A DNA stretch of 39,245 nucleotides from Streptococcus mitis (GCF_946190275.1 NZ_CAMHZQ010000020.1:1-39245), one strand, 5' to 3'; counted from the first letter of the stretch, positions 1-6,453 are shown. The notes: generated from the sequence alone by a model not told the origin. Translations and numbers: made by a program.

Positions 1-99
1 CAACAAGCCCTCAAGTATTGGGCAGGAACACAAGCGCAGTACGATGCCCTTCCAACCAAAGATCCTAACACGATTTACGATATTTTTAAGCAGGTGTAG
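1..99 (+). CDS. C-terminal end of a tail-tip / receptor-binding protein (partial)
   Basis: Open from the left edge to a TAG stop; only the last 32 residues are present. They contain the motif YWAGTQAQYDALPTKDPNTIY, which closes the collagen-like tail protein at 36493-37323 in nearly the same form (YWAGTRSQYDAIPNKDSNTIY). The missing N-terminal part is therefore probably a second protein of that kind. A small gene related to the one at 37332 follows 2 nt later, so the whole two-gene module is duplicated. Function as a tail-tip or receptor-binding component is inferred from position before the holin. The frame does not continue from the right end of the window. Confidence 0.7.
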   Translation, partial: QQALKYWAGTQAQYDALPTKDPNTIYDIFKQV

Positions 100-101
100 T
101 T

Positions 102-470
102 ATGAAAGATAGAGTAAGAATCATGTTAGGCAATCAGGAAATCGTAAAAAGGTACCTTGGAAATCAACTTTTATGGAATAGCGTACCTGAACTTTTTGAA
201 ACGTTATTGGGTAATGGGGCGGTTTTTATGGTGTATGATGACGGAATTCTTTTTACAATGCCTAGAAAGATAAAGAGCTATTCTGAAATCAAAGGCGTGA
301 GGGTAGGCAGACAAAAAGTACCTTTTATCTTTAAAAGTGAACGTTTTAAGAAAGATTTAGTTTTTTCAAAGTATATCTTTATCAGCGATAAAGAAGCAGG
401 TCTTAAGGCATATCTTGGGCTTGATAAGCGGACGCTTATCAGTGGCGAAGATATCGGATTTTACGTATAA
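102..470 (+). CDS. Small tail-tip protein, paralogue of the one at 37332
   Basis: 122 residues with no transmembrane segment. The first 30 residues (RIMLGNQEIVKRYLGNQLLW) align with the start of the protein at 37332 (GIYVGSKEVAERYIGDKLIW), sharing the pattern G-x-x-E-(I/V)-x-x-R-Y-(L/I)-G-x-(Q/K)-L-(L/I)-W. The C-terminal parts differ, as expected for an adaptor N-terminus on a variable body. It begins 2 nt after the preceding stop, so translation is probably coupled. I know of no biochemical function for this family; a baseplate or receptor-binding accessory role is inference. Confidence 0.7.
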   Translation: MKDRVRIMLGNQEIVKRYLGNQLLWNSVPELFETLLGNGAVFMVYDDGILFTMPRKIKSYSEIKGVRVGRQKVPFIFKSERFKKDLVFSKYIFISDKEAGLKAYLGLDKRTLISGEDIGFYV

Positions 471-487
471 AAGAAAGGAAATGTAAC

Positions 488-820
488 ATGACACAATTTA
501 ATGAATTTATCATCGCTTTTGCGACAGGCTTTTTAGCAGTAGCAATAGGCAGTATTGTAAAGGCAGTGAAAGAGTACCTTTTGCGAAAAGGTGGAGAAAA
601 AGCTTTAAAAATCGCTGAAATTCTAGCTAAAAATGCAGTACACGCAGTTGAGCAAGTAGCTACTGAAACAGGCTACAAAGGTGATGAAAAGCTGGAGCAA
701 GCTAAAGTACATATGCTTGCAGAGCTTAAAAAGTACAATGTCACTATGACGGATAAAGAGCTTGAAGTGTTTGTAGAGTCAGCAGTGAAGCAGATGAACG
801 ACGCTTGGAAAGGGGAATAG
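488..820 (+). CDS. Phage holin, LL-H-like
   Basis: 110 residues. One hydrophobic segment near the N-terminus (about residues 7-26, [19 protein letters not shown]) is followed by a basic and then mostly helical cytoplasmic part rich in Lys, Glu and Ala. This matches the LL-H-type holins of Lactobacillales phages, which form membrane lesions that release the endolysin. Ribosome site AAAGGAAATGTAAC lies just upstream. The endolysin begins 2 nt after its stop, giving the usual holin-lysin cassette. No second holin or antiholin is seen nearby. Family assignment is from sequence character and position. Confidence 0.8.
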   Translation: MTQFNEFIIAFATGFLAVAIGSIVKAVKEYLLRKGGEKALKIAEILAKNAVHAVEQVATETGYKGDEKLEQAKVHMLAELKKYNVTMTDKELEVFVESAVKQMNDAWKGE

Positions 821-822
821 TT

Positions 823-1710
823 ATGACAGTAAACATTGAAACAGCTATTGCATGGATGCGCGCTCGTGAAGGACAAGTGAGCTACAGTATGGATGACCGT
901 AACGGTCCCGATAGTTACGACTGTTCATCCTCTATTTATTATGCTCTACGTGACGGTGGAGCCTCCTCAGCAGGTTGGGCAGTAAATACTGAATATGAAC
1001 ACCAATGGTTGATGGATAATGGATATACGCTTATTGCCGAGAACACCCCTTGGGATGCTCAACGTGGTGATATCTTCATCTGGGGACGTCGTGGATATTC
1101 AAGTGGCGCTGGTGGACATACTGGCATGTTTGTGGATGAAAACAACATCATCCATTGTAACTACCGCTTTGATGGAATCACTGTGAATGACCACGATGAT
1201 ATTTGGATGTACGCAGGTCGTCCATATTACTACGTATACCGTTTGACAAACCCAGACGCTGTGACTGTACAGTTGAAGACTGGCTGGAACAGTGACGCTA
1301 AAGGATATTGGTTCGTACGTGATAATGGATCTTATCCAACAAGTGAATTCGAATACGTTGAGCAAAACAAAGCATGGTTCTACTTCGATGAGAACGGATA
1401 TATGGTTGCTGAGGACTGGGTAAAACATACTGATGGTAAATGGTATTGGTTTGACAAAGACGGTTACATGGCTATTAATTGGAAGAAAATCGATGGTAAG
1501 TGGTATTTCTTCAATCGTGATGGTGCGATGCAAATTGGCTGGGTTAAATACTACGATAACTGGTATTACCTAGATGCTGTCAATGGTGATATGAAGTCTG
1601 ATGCATTTATTCGTTACAACGATGGATGGTACTTGCTTCGTGAGGATGGACGTCTTGAAGAGAAACCAGCCTTTAAGGTTGAACCAGATGGCTTGATTAC
1701 TACTAAATAA
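823..1710 (+). CDS. Endolysin: Pal-like N-acetylmuramoyl-L-alanine amidase with choline-binding repeats
   Basis: 296 residues from the ATG at 823, chosen over an in-frame TTG at 805 because AAAGGGG lies 7 nt upstream of it. Residues 1-145 form an amidase_5 (NlpC/P60-type) domain: catalytic Cys34 in SYDCSSS, His99 in GAGGHTGMF, and a HCNY motif at 111. The order and wording match Pal of pneumococcal phage Dp-1. Residues 155-285 are aromatic choline-binding repeats ([37 protein letters not shown]). The family cleaves between muramic acid and the stem peptide, and the repeats anchor it on choline in teichoic acid. There is no signal peptide, consistent with holin-dependent release. Confidence 0.95.
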   Translation: MTVNIETAIAWMRAREGQVSYSMDDRNGPDSYDCSSSIYYALRDGGASSAGWAVNTEYEHQWLMDNGYTLIAENTPWDAQRGDIFIWGRRGYSSGAGGHTGMFVDENNIIHCNYRFDGITVNDHDDIWMYAGRPYYYVYRLTNPDAVTVQLKTGWNSDAKGYWFVRDNGSYPTSEFEYVEQNKAWFYFDENGYMVAEDWVKHTDGKWYWFDKDGYMAINWKKIDGKWYFFNRDGAMQIGWVKYYDNWYYLDAVNGDMKSDAFIRYNDGWYLLREDGRLEEKPAFKVEPDGLITTK

Positions 1711-1755
1711 TTTTAAAAAATAAAATGAAAGGAAAACTTTTCTAAAATGGTATCT

Positions 1756-1783
1756 ACCGCAGGCTCAGGCTTGCGGTTTTTTT
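1756..1783 (+). terminator. Rho-independent terminator after the lysis cassette
   Basis: ACCGCAGGCTCAGGCTTGCGGT folds into a 9-bp stem (one G-U pair) with a 4-nt loop, followed by seven to eight Ts. It ends the late transcript 45 nt after the endolysin stop and shields attP and the opposing integrase unit. Confidence 0.9.
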
Positions 1784-1790
1784 GTTTTGC

Positions 1791-1819
1791 AAAAATAAAA
1801 ACAGTGAAATTACTCACTG
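1791..1819 (-). terminator. Possible minus-strand terminator of the integrase transcript
   Basis: CAGTGA (1802-1807) and TCACTG (1814-1819) form a 6-bp hairpin. Read on the minus strand it is followed by TTTTTATTTTT. It lies about 290 nt past the integrase stop, so it would leave the attP arms inside the transcript. The stem is short and the call tentative. Confidence 0.4.
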
Positions 1820-1857
1820 ATCCTTTTGTAAACTACTAGAATTAAATTGTAACCTTC

Positions 1858-1876
1858 TCAACTATACGGGCAAAGG
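1858..1876 (-). repeat. Inverted copy of the 19-nt shared element, beside the attP arm
   Basis: TCAACTATACGGGCAA (1858-1873) matches the reverse complement of the two identical 19-nt copies at 3278 and 6561 in 15 of 16 positions. It sits 13 bp outside the left arm repeats. A match this long is unlikely by chance in 39 kb. Confidence 0.7.
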
Positions 1877-1888
1877 TGGGTATGAAAA

Positions 1889-1909
1889 TGAATACGAAGA
1901 TGAATACGA
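1889..1909 (+). repeat. Paired TGAATACGA repeats, left arm
   Basis: TGAATACGA occurs at 1889-1897 and 1901-1909, in direct orientation with starts 12 bp apart. The same nonamer recurs as a pair with identical spacing at 2081-2101. Paired arm sites recognised by the small N-terminal domain are standard for Tn916/lambda-type integrases. Confidence 0.7.
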
Positions 1910-2080
1910 TTTAAAAAAATGATAGCAATTAATGAAAATGATTTTAATGAAAAATAAGTAAAAACTCAACTATTGACAACCAATGATAACTATTTGTAAA
2001 CGTTTTTCACTTATACCATAAATAGTACATAGCTTGCTAATGGTTTGAAATCAGTGGGTTTCTAGCGTGTTAAGTAAAAG

Positions 2081-2101
2081 TGAATACGAAATTGAATACG
2101 A
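2081..2101 (+). repeat. Paired TGAATACGA repeats, right arm
   Basis: TGAATACGA occurs at 2081-2089 and 2093-2101, again 12 bp start to start, immediately beyond the integrase stop. With the pair at 1889-1909 they bracket the presumed core, so they fit P and P' arm sites. Confidence 0.7.
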
Positions 2102-2109
2102 CACTACTT

Positions 2110-3255
2110 TTAGCTGGAGCGGATGAAATCCATGAGCTGATTAACGACTTCAACACGTTGATTATCGTTGATGTGGGTATACATATCAAGGGTAGTTTGA
2201 ACATTATTATGACCTAATCTGTCCGAAATAATTTTGGCTGTAACACCAGCTTCAAACAGGAGAGAAGCGTGTGTATGTCTAAACCCGTGAGGCGAAATTT
2301 TTTTAAGATTATTGTGTTTACGAAAGAATCTTAAAAGTTTCACTTTCATAGTTGCAGCTAAAAGCCATCCCCCGCCATTGTTCGTAAAAATATAATTCGA
2401 ATCATGTTTATAAGGCACACCAGCCTGGAAATATTCTTTTATTTGCTGTCGTTTCCAGAGTTTCAAAACATTCAGAGTTTCATCATCTAAGGTGATAACC
2501 CTCTTACTCCTTTTGGTTTTAGGATCCTGAACAGTTTGTTTTTTACCAATTACGACAGCTGTCCGAGAAATGCTTAACCGTTTATTTTCAAAGTCAACAT
2601 CTGACCACATGAGGCCGATTGCTTCTCCAGTTCTCAATCCAGAAAAAGCGAGTAAGTGAAAAAAGGTATAGTCTACTGGCTTACAATTTGCTTTGTAAAC
2701 TTTAAGGAACTCGGTTAGTTCCTGTTTGCTATAGTAGTTCTCTTTGGCCTTTAAGGGCCTATTTTTAGGCTTGATAATCTTGTCTAATGGATTTGACTTA
2801 ATGATATCAATAGAAGTGGCATACTTAAAAATACGGCTAATAACAGAGTAGTAATTGGAATAGAGGACATAGCGATTACTTAACTTTATAGCAACCTTCT
2901 GACAATAAGCTACACTGATCTGCTGGATTTTCATATCTGTAAAATACAAGTCAATCATAACATCAAGTTTTTTCTTAACGTTCTGATAGGTTGTTGGTTT
3001 TACAGTGCTTTTATAGCTATCAAGCCATAACTCAGCGACTTCGGCGAAAGTAGGGTTCTGGAAATCTTCATTGTTTGAAAAACCATTCTCTTCAACATCT
3101 AAGAGAAGGTCACGTTCGGCTGCTTTAGCTTCTTTAATGGTTTTAAACCCACGTCGTGTTGTGCGCTTTTCTTTTCCAGTAGCAGGGTCTATGCCCAGGT
3201 ATGTTTGAAAGAGATATCTAGTCTCTCCTTTTTTTGTAACGTATTTTTTTATCAT
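2110..3255 (-). CDS. int: Tyrosine recombinase, phage integrase
   Basis: 381 residues. Residues 1-60 form the arm-binding domain typical of Tn916-like integrases (GETRYLFQTYLGIDPATGKE). Residues 69-160 form a SAM-like core-binding domain, and 175-375 the catalytic domain. Active-site residues are visible: Arg208 in SGLRTGEA, His323 and Arg326 in HGFRHTHAS, His349 in RLGHN and the nucleophile Tyr359 in DMYTH. The start is supported by AGAAAGGAC 9 nt upstream. It catalyses site-specific integration and, with a directionality factor, excision. attP lies directly downstream. Its leader carries a 19-nt element also found at the early gene at 6594. Confidence 0.95.
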   Translation of the reverse strand: MIKKYVTKKGETRYLFQTYLGIDPATGKEKRTTRRGFKTIKEAKAAERDLLLDVEENGFSNNEDFQNPTFAEVAELWLDSYKSTVKPTTYQNVKKKLDVMIDLYFTDMKIQQISVAYCQKVAIKLSNRYVLYSNYYSVISRIFKYATSIDIIKSNPLDKIIKPKNRPLKAKENYYSKQELTEFLKVYKANCKPVDYTFFHLLAFSGLRTGEAIGLMWSDVDFENKRLSISRTAVVIGKKQTVQDPKTKRSKRVITLDDETLNVLKLWKRQQIKEYFQAGVPYKHDSNYIFTNNGGGWLLAATMKVKLLRFFRKHNNLKKISPHGFRHTHASLLFEAGVTAKIISDRLGHNNVQTTLDMYTHINDNQRVEVVNQLMDFIRSS

Positions 3256-3277
3256 AAAAAAGTCCTTTCTTTTCGAT

Positions 3278-3296
3278 TGCTTGCCCGCATAGTTGA
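3278..3296 (+). repeat. 19-nt shared element in the integrase leader
   Basis: TGCTTGCCCGCATAGTTGA, identical over 19 nt to 6561-6579. It lies about 20 bp upstream of the integrase start, so the int mRNA leader carries its reverse complement just before the ribosome site. Confidence 0.8.
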
Positions 3297-3327
3297 AAAA
3301 GTGTAGAACTTATGATAAACTATAGTT

Positions 3328-3421
3328 GTATTTTTTTATCATCTTTTCCATTGCTTGCTTGATGGAAAATTGAATCCTCACACTCAGAAGTTTGCCGACC
3401 GAGAGTGTGGGGATTTTTTTT
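3328..3421 (+). ncRNA. Candidate small RNA between int and the membrane protein gene
   Basis: A plus-strand unit in a gap between two minus-strand genes. A promoter-like pair TTGAAA (3293-3298), 17 bp, TAAACT (3316-3321) could start an RNA of about 95 nt. It would hold an 8-bp hairpin (TTTTCCAT / ATGGAAAA, loop UGCUUGCUUG, 3344-3369) and end in a strong terminator. No plausible reading frame exists here. The loop shares TTGCTTGC with the 19-nt element at 3278. The promoter is only moderate (4/6 match at -10), so the RNA is inference. Confidence 0.4.
3373..3421 (+). terminator. Strong rho-independent terminator, plus orientation
   Basis: AATCCTCACACTC (3373-3385) pairs with GAGTGTGGGGATT (3403-3415) over 13 bp with one G-U pair, followed by eight Ts. 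The T-run exists only on the plus strand, although both flanking genes are on the minus strand. It either ends a small plus-strand RNA or stops readthrough from attP into the repressor unit. Confidence 0.8.
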
Positions 3422-3452
3422 GAGTTGTTTCCAAAATGGAAACAGTTGGTTT

Positions 3453-4049
3453 TTATTCTAGACCTGAGCTGACTTTAGAAGTCAACAAGAAAGATCCGTC
3501 GTCTTGTTTTGAAAACGAAAGAATAACACTCTTGTATTTGCTACCAGTAGAAGTATATGATACTGTCTTGCTGTCGTGGTCATTTACTGAACTAGTTGTT
3601 ACATTGTTAGGTTCTCCGTGAACACTAGCAACGTCATCGTAGTTAGTTCCACCAGCTCCATAGTTGATAATATCGCCAACTTGAAGCGCATCAAACTGTT
3701 CTTTTGTCCAGTTAAATTTAGCATCTTCTTCTTTTTGAGATGATTCGATAGAAGAACTTACAGAGCTAACAGTCTCTTCAACGTTTTTACCTAGTTCTTT
3801 CAATGATTTAGCGTACATTGCTTGAGTTACTAATACAATAGCAATAGACACGACTGCTAGAACCGTCCCAATAATAGCTAGTGTCTTTGGTCTTTTTCTG
3901 TTTACTGCAAAACCAATTAAACCGAAGATAAGAGCTAAAATAGCTAGAATGAATGAAAAATTATTGATGATAGGCATCCATGAGCCAAGTAGAGCCAGCG
4001 CTCCAAAAATAATAGCTAAAATACCTAAAACTTTGCGTTCTTGTTTCAT
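3453..4049 (-). CDS. Membrane protein with extracellular BLIP/SmpA-like domain; superinfection-exclusion candidate
   Basis: 198 residues. Three hydrophobic segments (about residues 7-24, 29-48 and 56-78) are followed by a Ser/Glu-rich linker and a C-terminal domain from about 110. Its pattern (FDALQVGDIINY, DDVASVHGEPNNV, SKTVSYTS) resembles DUF3862/BLIP-like or SmpA-like domains, where G-x-P follows a short helix. The site between integrase and repressor is where many streptococcal phages carry lysogeny-expressed exclusion genes such as ltp of TP-J34. I see no direct homology to Ltp, so exclusion of other phages is inference. GAGAGG lies 8 nt before the start. It probably shares a transcript with the repressor, 54 nt upstream. 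Confidence 0.65.
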   Translation of the reverse strand: MKQERKVLGILAIIFGALALLGSWMPIINNFSFILAILALIFGLIGFAVNRKRPKTLAIIGTVLAVVSIAIVLVTQAMYAKSLKELGKNVEETVSSVSSSIESSQKEEDAKFNWTKEQFDALQVGDIINYGAGGTNYDDVASVHGEPNNVTTSSVNDHDSKTVSYTSTGSKYKSVILSFSKQDDGSFLLTSKVSSGLE

Positions 4050-4103
4050 AATGAAACCTCTCTATCAGCTTTTAGTGTGGATCAGTTGTTGCACATATTT
4101 ATT

Positions 4104-4910
4104 TTAATTTTCTCTGTATATACTCACGACTTCGCCGATAGTTCGGACGTCGTTGCTTTCGTCTAGGTGTATATCTTCATAATCTGGATTCAAGCTTTCA
4201 AGATATCCCTGACGTAGTTTCTTAACATAGTTAGCACCGTCTACTTGGAAGATACCGATAGTGTTATAGTCAACTTGAGGTGTATTCTTGATAAATAGGT
4301 AGTCACCATTCTTTATCTTTGGCTCCATAGAGTTGCCGACGACATAAGCGATAGCGTCGTAGTCGTCTGGTATTTCATCCTCATAGAATGAAACTTCCAT
4401 ATCTAAATCATCGTCCTGCATCGAACCACTGCCAGCTGAGACAACCCCAGTAACACGTCGGTAAGTAGTCTGTCTGTAGTCGTCCAGTCTGATGATTTTC
4501 TCCGATACTTCGTTTATCTTCGTTTCTTCTTCGTTCCTCTGCTCTTTTAGTTGCCTCTCGGCATAGGTAACTACTTTCTTTTGTCTATCATCTTCTAACT
4601 GATCGTAGATGGTTTGGATGGAGGAAGTATTAGAAGAGGGGTCATCGACCATAGAATTATTAGTTACAAATCTAGGATCTAATACAGATTTAGGTACTCC
4701 AAAAAAATCTGCAATTTTTTGAACATTACCAGGGATTGGCAAAGAAGTTCCTTTTACATACCCTGTCAATGTGCTAGGCGGTATTCCTGTCGCTCGAGAT
4801 AGCTCAGCTTGTTTACAATTTCTATCAGATAAAATTGAGTTAAGATTTGCGGAAAAGACTTTCATATCCTCTTTATCTTGAGGAGTTAATTTCCCTCGTC
4901 CTCTTGCCAT
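4104..4910 (-). CDS. CI-type repressor with LexA-like autocleavage domain
   Basis: 268 residues from the ATG at 4910, with AGGAGA 8 nt upstream. A longer reading to 5078 would run through the promoters and is rejected. Residues 18-72 form an XRE helix-turn-helix (KQAELSRATGIPPSTLTGY). Residues 152-268 form an S24 peptidase domain: cleavage site Ala159-Gly160 in VVSAGSGS, catalytic Ser194 in GNSMEP and Lys230 or Lys231 in YVKKL. The family represses lytic promoters and self-cleaves on RecA filaments, so the phage should be induced by DNA damage. The divergent promoter pair and palindromic operator lie directly upstream. Confidence 0.95.
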   Translation of the reverse strand: MARGRGKLTPQDKEDMKVFSANLNSILSDRNCKQAELSRATGIPPSTLTGYVKGTSLPIPGNVQKIADFFGVPKSVLDPRFVTNNSMVDDPSSNTSSIQTIYDQLEDDRQKKVVTYAERQLKEQRNEEETKINEVSEKIIRLDDYRQTTYRRVTGVVSAGSGSMQDDDLDMEVSFYEDEIPDDYDAIAYVVGNSMEPKIKNGDYLFIKNTPQVDYNTIGIFQVDGANYVKKLRQGYLESLNPDYEDIHLDESNDVRTIGEVVSIYREN

Positions 4911-4937
4911 GTTTTTTTCTCCTATCTTCTTTACTAT

Positions 4938-4966
4938 ATAATACCGTTTATTTTCGATTTTGTAAA
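4938..4966 (-). promoter_or_regulatory. Repressor promoter (PRM type)
   Basis: On the minus strand TTTACA (4966-4961), a 17-bp spacer and TATTAT (4943-4938) give a good sigma-A promoter reading into the repressor start at 4910. The spacer contains ATCGAAAAT, resembling half of the operator palindrome at 5014, so autoregulation is likely. Confidence 0.75.
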
Positions 4967-5007
4967 TAAAAAATTCGAAAAAATTACGAAAAAAATCTAA
5001 AAAACTA

Positions 5008-5036
5008 TTGACGTACGATTTAAATCGTAGTATGAT
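5008..5036 (+). promoter_or_regulatory. Early lytic promoter (PR type)
   Basis: TTGACG (5008-5013), a 17-bp spacer and TATGAT (5031-5036) form a strong sigma-A promoter pointing into the early region. The spacer is filled by a perfect palindrome, so repressor bound there would block RNA polymerase. Confidence 0.85.
5014..5029. promoter_or_regulatory. Repressor operator palindrome
   Basis: TACGATTTAAATCGTA is a perfect 16-bp palindrome lying exactly between the -35 and -10 of the early promoter. Related half-sites (TTACGAA at 4984, TTCGAAA at 4974, TTCGATT at 4953) run toward the repressor promoter, suggesting several cooperative CI sites. Confidence 0.75.
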
Positions 5037-5068
5037 ATAATCAAGCTTAAGGGAAAGGGGGTGAGGAA

Positions 5069-5251
5069 ATGAGACCAAGACGATATCCGTATAGTTTCAA
5101 ACCAAATCTGATGAACATTTTAGATAGTCGCTTCTATACACGGCTAATTGTTGAAACAGAGGATGGAGCAAAAAAAATAGCAGAAGTCACACTAGATGAT
5201 GTAACTCCTGCTGCAGGATATACCGTAAGGCTAAGACCTAAATATGACTAG
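5069..5251 (+). CDS. Small early protein, function unknown
   Basis: 60 residues, first gene of the early transcript, with a strong site GGGGGTGAGG just before its ATG. It occupies the position of a cro gene, but no helix-turn-helix is recognisable. The C-terminal half (RLIVETEDGAKKIAEVTLDD) looks like a beta-rich small domain. The N-terminus is basic (MRPRRYPYSFKP). It overlaps the convergent DUF2188 gene by 4 bp at the stop codons. Confidence 0.6.
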   Translation: MRPRRYPYSFKPNLMNILDSRFYTRLIVETEDGAKKIAEVTLDDVTPAAGYTVRLRPKYD

Positions 5252-5472
5252 CCTTTAGGAGGGAATGGGTCTTTACCGTGGCTGTCACGGCTTTGAATTT
5301 TCCCATCTTTGCCATGAATGATTAGTTCGGAATCTTGATTTCGTGAAATCTGTCTAGCAATATTTGTAGCTTCACTCTTTGTAGTAGTATGAACAGTTGC
5401 TCTTGAATTGCCAGCACCTTTCACGTTCCAACCACCATTTTTGGCAGGGACAACATGCTGATTTTTGCCCAT
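5248..5472 (-). CDS. DUF2188 family protein
   Basis: 74 residues matching the DUF2188 pattern closely: HVVPAKNGGWNVKGAGNSRA near the start and ELIIHGKDGKIQSRDSHG near the end, closing with DPFPPKG. The family is small, widespread in bacteria and phages, and of unknown function. It is on the minus strand inside the rightward early region, with ribosome site AAGGAG and its own promoter upstream. It can therefore be expressed in the lysogen, and rightward transcription would run antisense to it. Confidence 0.85.
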   Translation of the reverse strand: MGKNQHVVPAKNGGWNVKGAGNSRATVHTTTKSEATNIARQISRNQDSELIIHGKDGKIQSRDSHGKDPFPPKG

Positions 5473-5498
5473 GATTAAATCTCCTTTCTATTGGAATT

Positions 5499-5527
5499 TT
5501 GACTAAAACGGGAGAGGTCTTAGTCAA
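5499..5527. repeat. Inverted repeat just inside the DUF2188 transcript
   Basis: TTGACTAA (5499-5506) and TTAGTCAA (5520-5527) are perfect inverted arms separated by 13 bp, about 6 bp downstream of the minus-strand -10. The position suits an operator or a 5' mRNA hairpin. Confidence 0.55.
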
Positions 5528-5532
5528 GAATG

Positions 5533-5561
5533 ATTATAGCATAATCTAAATTAAATAACAA
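5533..5561 (-). promoter_or_regulatory. Minus-strand promoter of the DUF2188 gene
   Basis: On the minus strand TTGTTA (5561-5556), 17 bp and TATAAT (5538-5533) with an extended TGC before the -10. Perfect -10 and spacing make this one of the best promoters in the early region. Confidence 0.75.
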
Positions 5562-5614
5562 TATGTAGTGTTTTTATATGTTTGAAACACAATATATTGG
5601 GAAAGGAACAATGT

Positions 5615-5791
5615 ATGTGGAAGAAGTTTAAGCATTTGTTGATTGAAAAAGGGATGACACAGAAGGCATTAGCTGAAAAAGCTGGTATCAGTCCAAATAC
5701 AATCAGAAATATTAAAACCGAGCGTATTTCTTTTAAGAATATGTGCAAAATCGCTGATGCACTGGAAGTCAGCTTGGATGAATTAAGATAA
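5615..5791 (+). CDS. Small XRE-family regulator, Cro-like
   Basis: 58 residues, almost entirely one helix-turn-helix of the XRE/Cro family: GMTQKALAEKAGISPNTIRNI, then ISFKNMCKIADALEVSLDEL. I start at the ATG at 5615 because GGAAAGGA lies 8 nt upstream; an in-frame TTG at 5582 has no ribosome site. Such single-domain proteins act as Cro-type repressors in the lytic choice. A second XRE protein follows 12 nt later. Confidence 0.85.
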   Translation: MWKKFKHLLIEKGMTQKALAEKAGISPNTIRNIKTERISFKNMCKIADALEVSLDELR

Positions 5792-5803
5792 GGAGGTGGG
5801 AAT

Positions 5804-6031
5804 GTGCCAAAAATGACATTAAGAGCAATAAGAACAAACTATAACTTATCTGCAAAAGAAGTTGCAAATAAACTGAACATTCATCAACAAACACTGTTGA
5901 AGTATGAGCATGATAGTTCAAAAATTCCAATGGATCTTTTAGACAAACTTGCTCGACTATACAATGTCGAAAAGGATTTTATTTTTTTAGGCAAAAAATA
6001 CGAATTAAATCATAGTTTAGGAGAGGTATGA
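5804..6031 (+). CDS. XRE-family regulator
   Basis: 75 residues starting at GTG, with GGAGGTGGG 7 nt upstream. A helix-turn-helix spans residues 5-58 (NLSAKEVANKLNIHQQTLLKY), ending in the family's usual LARLYNVEKDFIF. It is co-transcribed with the regulator before it and overlaps the next gene by ATGA. It is probably a second DNA-binding switch component, or an activator of the replication genes. Confidence 0.85.
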   Translation: MPKMTLRAIRTNYNLSAKEVANKLNIHQQTLLKYEHDSSKIPMDLLDKLARLYNVEKDFIFLGKKYELNHSLGEV

Positions 6032-6198
6032 AAGAAACAATAAACGAATTTCTAAAATTCAGAAGCCAATTTACAAAACGAGAATGGTTTGAAATTAACC
6101 AAGTTGTCGAAGCTCGTTTAAATGAAAAAGCCGACCAGTTGAAACTGGACGACTTAGATTTAGAAATCATTTCTAAAAGACTAGAAAAAGTTATCTAG
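6028..6198 (+). CDS. Small early protein, function unknown
   Basis: 56 residues. The ATG overlaps the preceding stop (ATGA) and GGAGAGG lies 5 nt upstream, so translation is coupled to the regulator before it. The protein is charged and helical (FLKFRSQFTKREWFEINQVV, then a second amphipathic helix from residue 40) with no recognised family. Its last 8 bp overlap the convergent minus-strand gene. Confidence 0.6.
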   Translation: MKETINEFLKFRSQFTKREWFEINQVVEARLNEKADQLKLDDLDLEIISKRLEKVI

Positions 6199-6430
6199 AA
6201 ACGATTTGAATAAAGATTGGATGGATACGATAGTCAGCACCACGATAGTGAATGTAGATATAATCCTGATGGTACATCGAGTTTGCTTCAGGTTTAGAAA
6301 TTGGTGAGTAGAGTTCTGCATTTTCTTCCCACCAAATGTAAGGACTAGCCATATTTGGTCCCATTACACAATCGTCGTCGGCTGATAGGTTCACCCAATT
6401 TCCGCAAAGACATGCGTGAATTTCAGTCAT
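6191..6430 (-). CDS. Conserved small phage protein, minus strand, function unknown
   Basis: 79 residues rich in Tyr, Trp and His with Cys8 and Cys10 near the start (HACLCGNWVNL) and the phrase YIWWEENAELYSP. The strong site AAAGGAGG lies 8 nt before ATG. It runs against the early transcript and has its own extended -10 promoter, so expression in the lysogen is likely. Similar small proteins occur in streptococcal phages, but I know of no assigned role. Confidence 0.75.
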   Translation of the reverse strand: MTEIHACLCGNWVNLSADDDCVMGPNMASPYIWWEENAELYSPISKPEANSMYHQDYIYIHYRGADYRIHPIFIQIVSR

Positions 6431-6453
6431 AATATTACCTCCTTTCTGCTTAC

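Larger units (their letters stand above)
1850..2105. other. Phage attachment region (attP)
   Basis: AT-rich gene-free region between the lysis terminator and the integrase stop, the usual place for attP in the circular form of such phages. It contains two pairs of TGAATACGA repeats, each pair 12 bp apart and the pairs about 170 bp apart, as expected for arm-type sites of a tyrosine integrase. The crossover core should lie between them (about 1910-2080), but I cannot identify it without the host attB. An imperfect inverted repeat GAAATCAGTGGGTTTC at 2047-2062 is one candidate. Confidence 0.65.

Noticed and set aside
1099..1533. Long minus-strand frame under the endolysin
   Set aside because: Antisense to a certain gene; it results from biased codons in the choline-binding repeats.
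3436..3621. Plus-strand frame opposite the membrane protein gene
   Set aside because: Antisense shadow of a well-supported minus-strand gene, without a ribosome site.
4911..5078. N-terminal extension of the repressor
   Set aside because: It would run through both promoters and the operator; the ATG at 4910 has AGGAGA and begins the normal repressor sequence.
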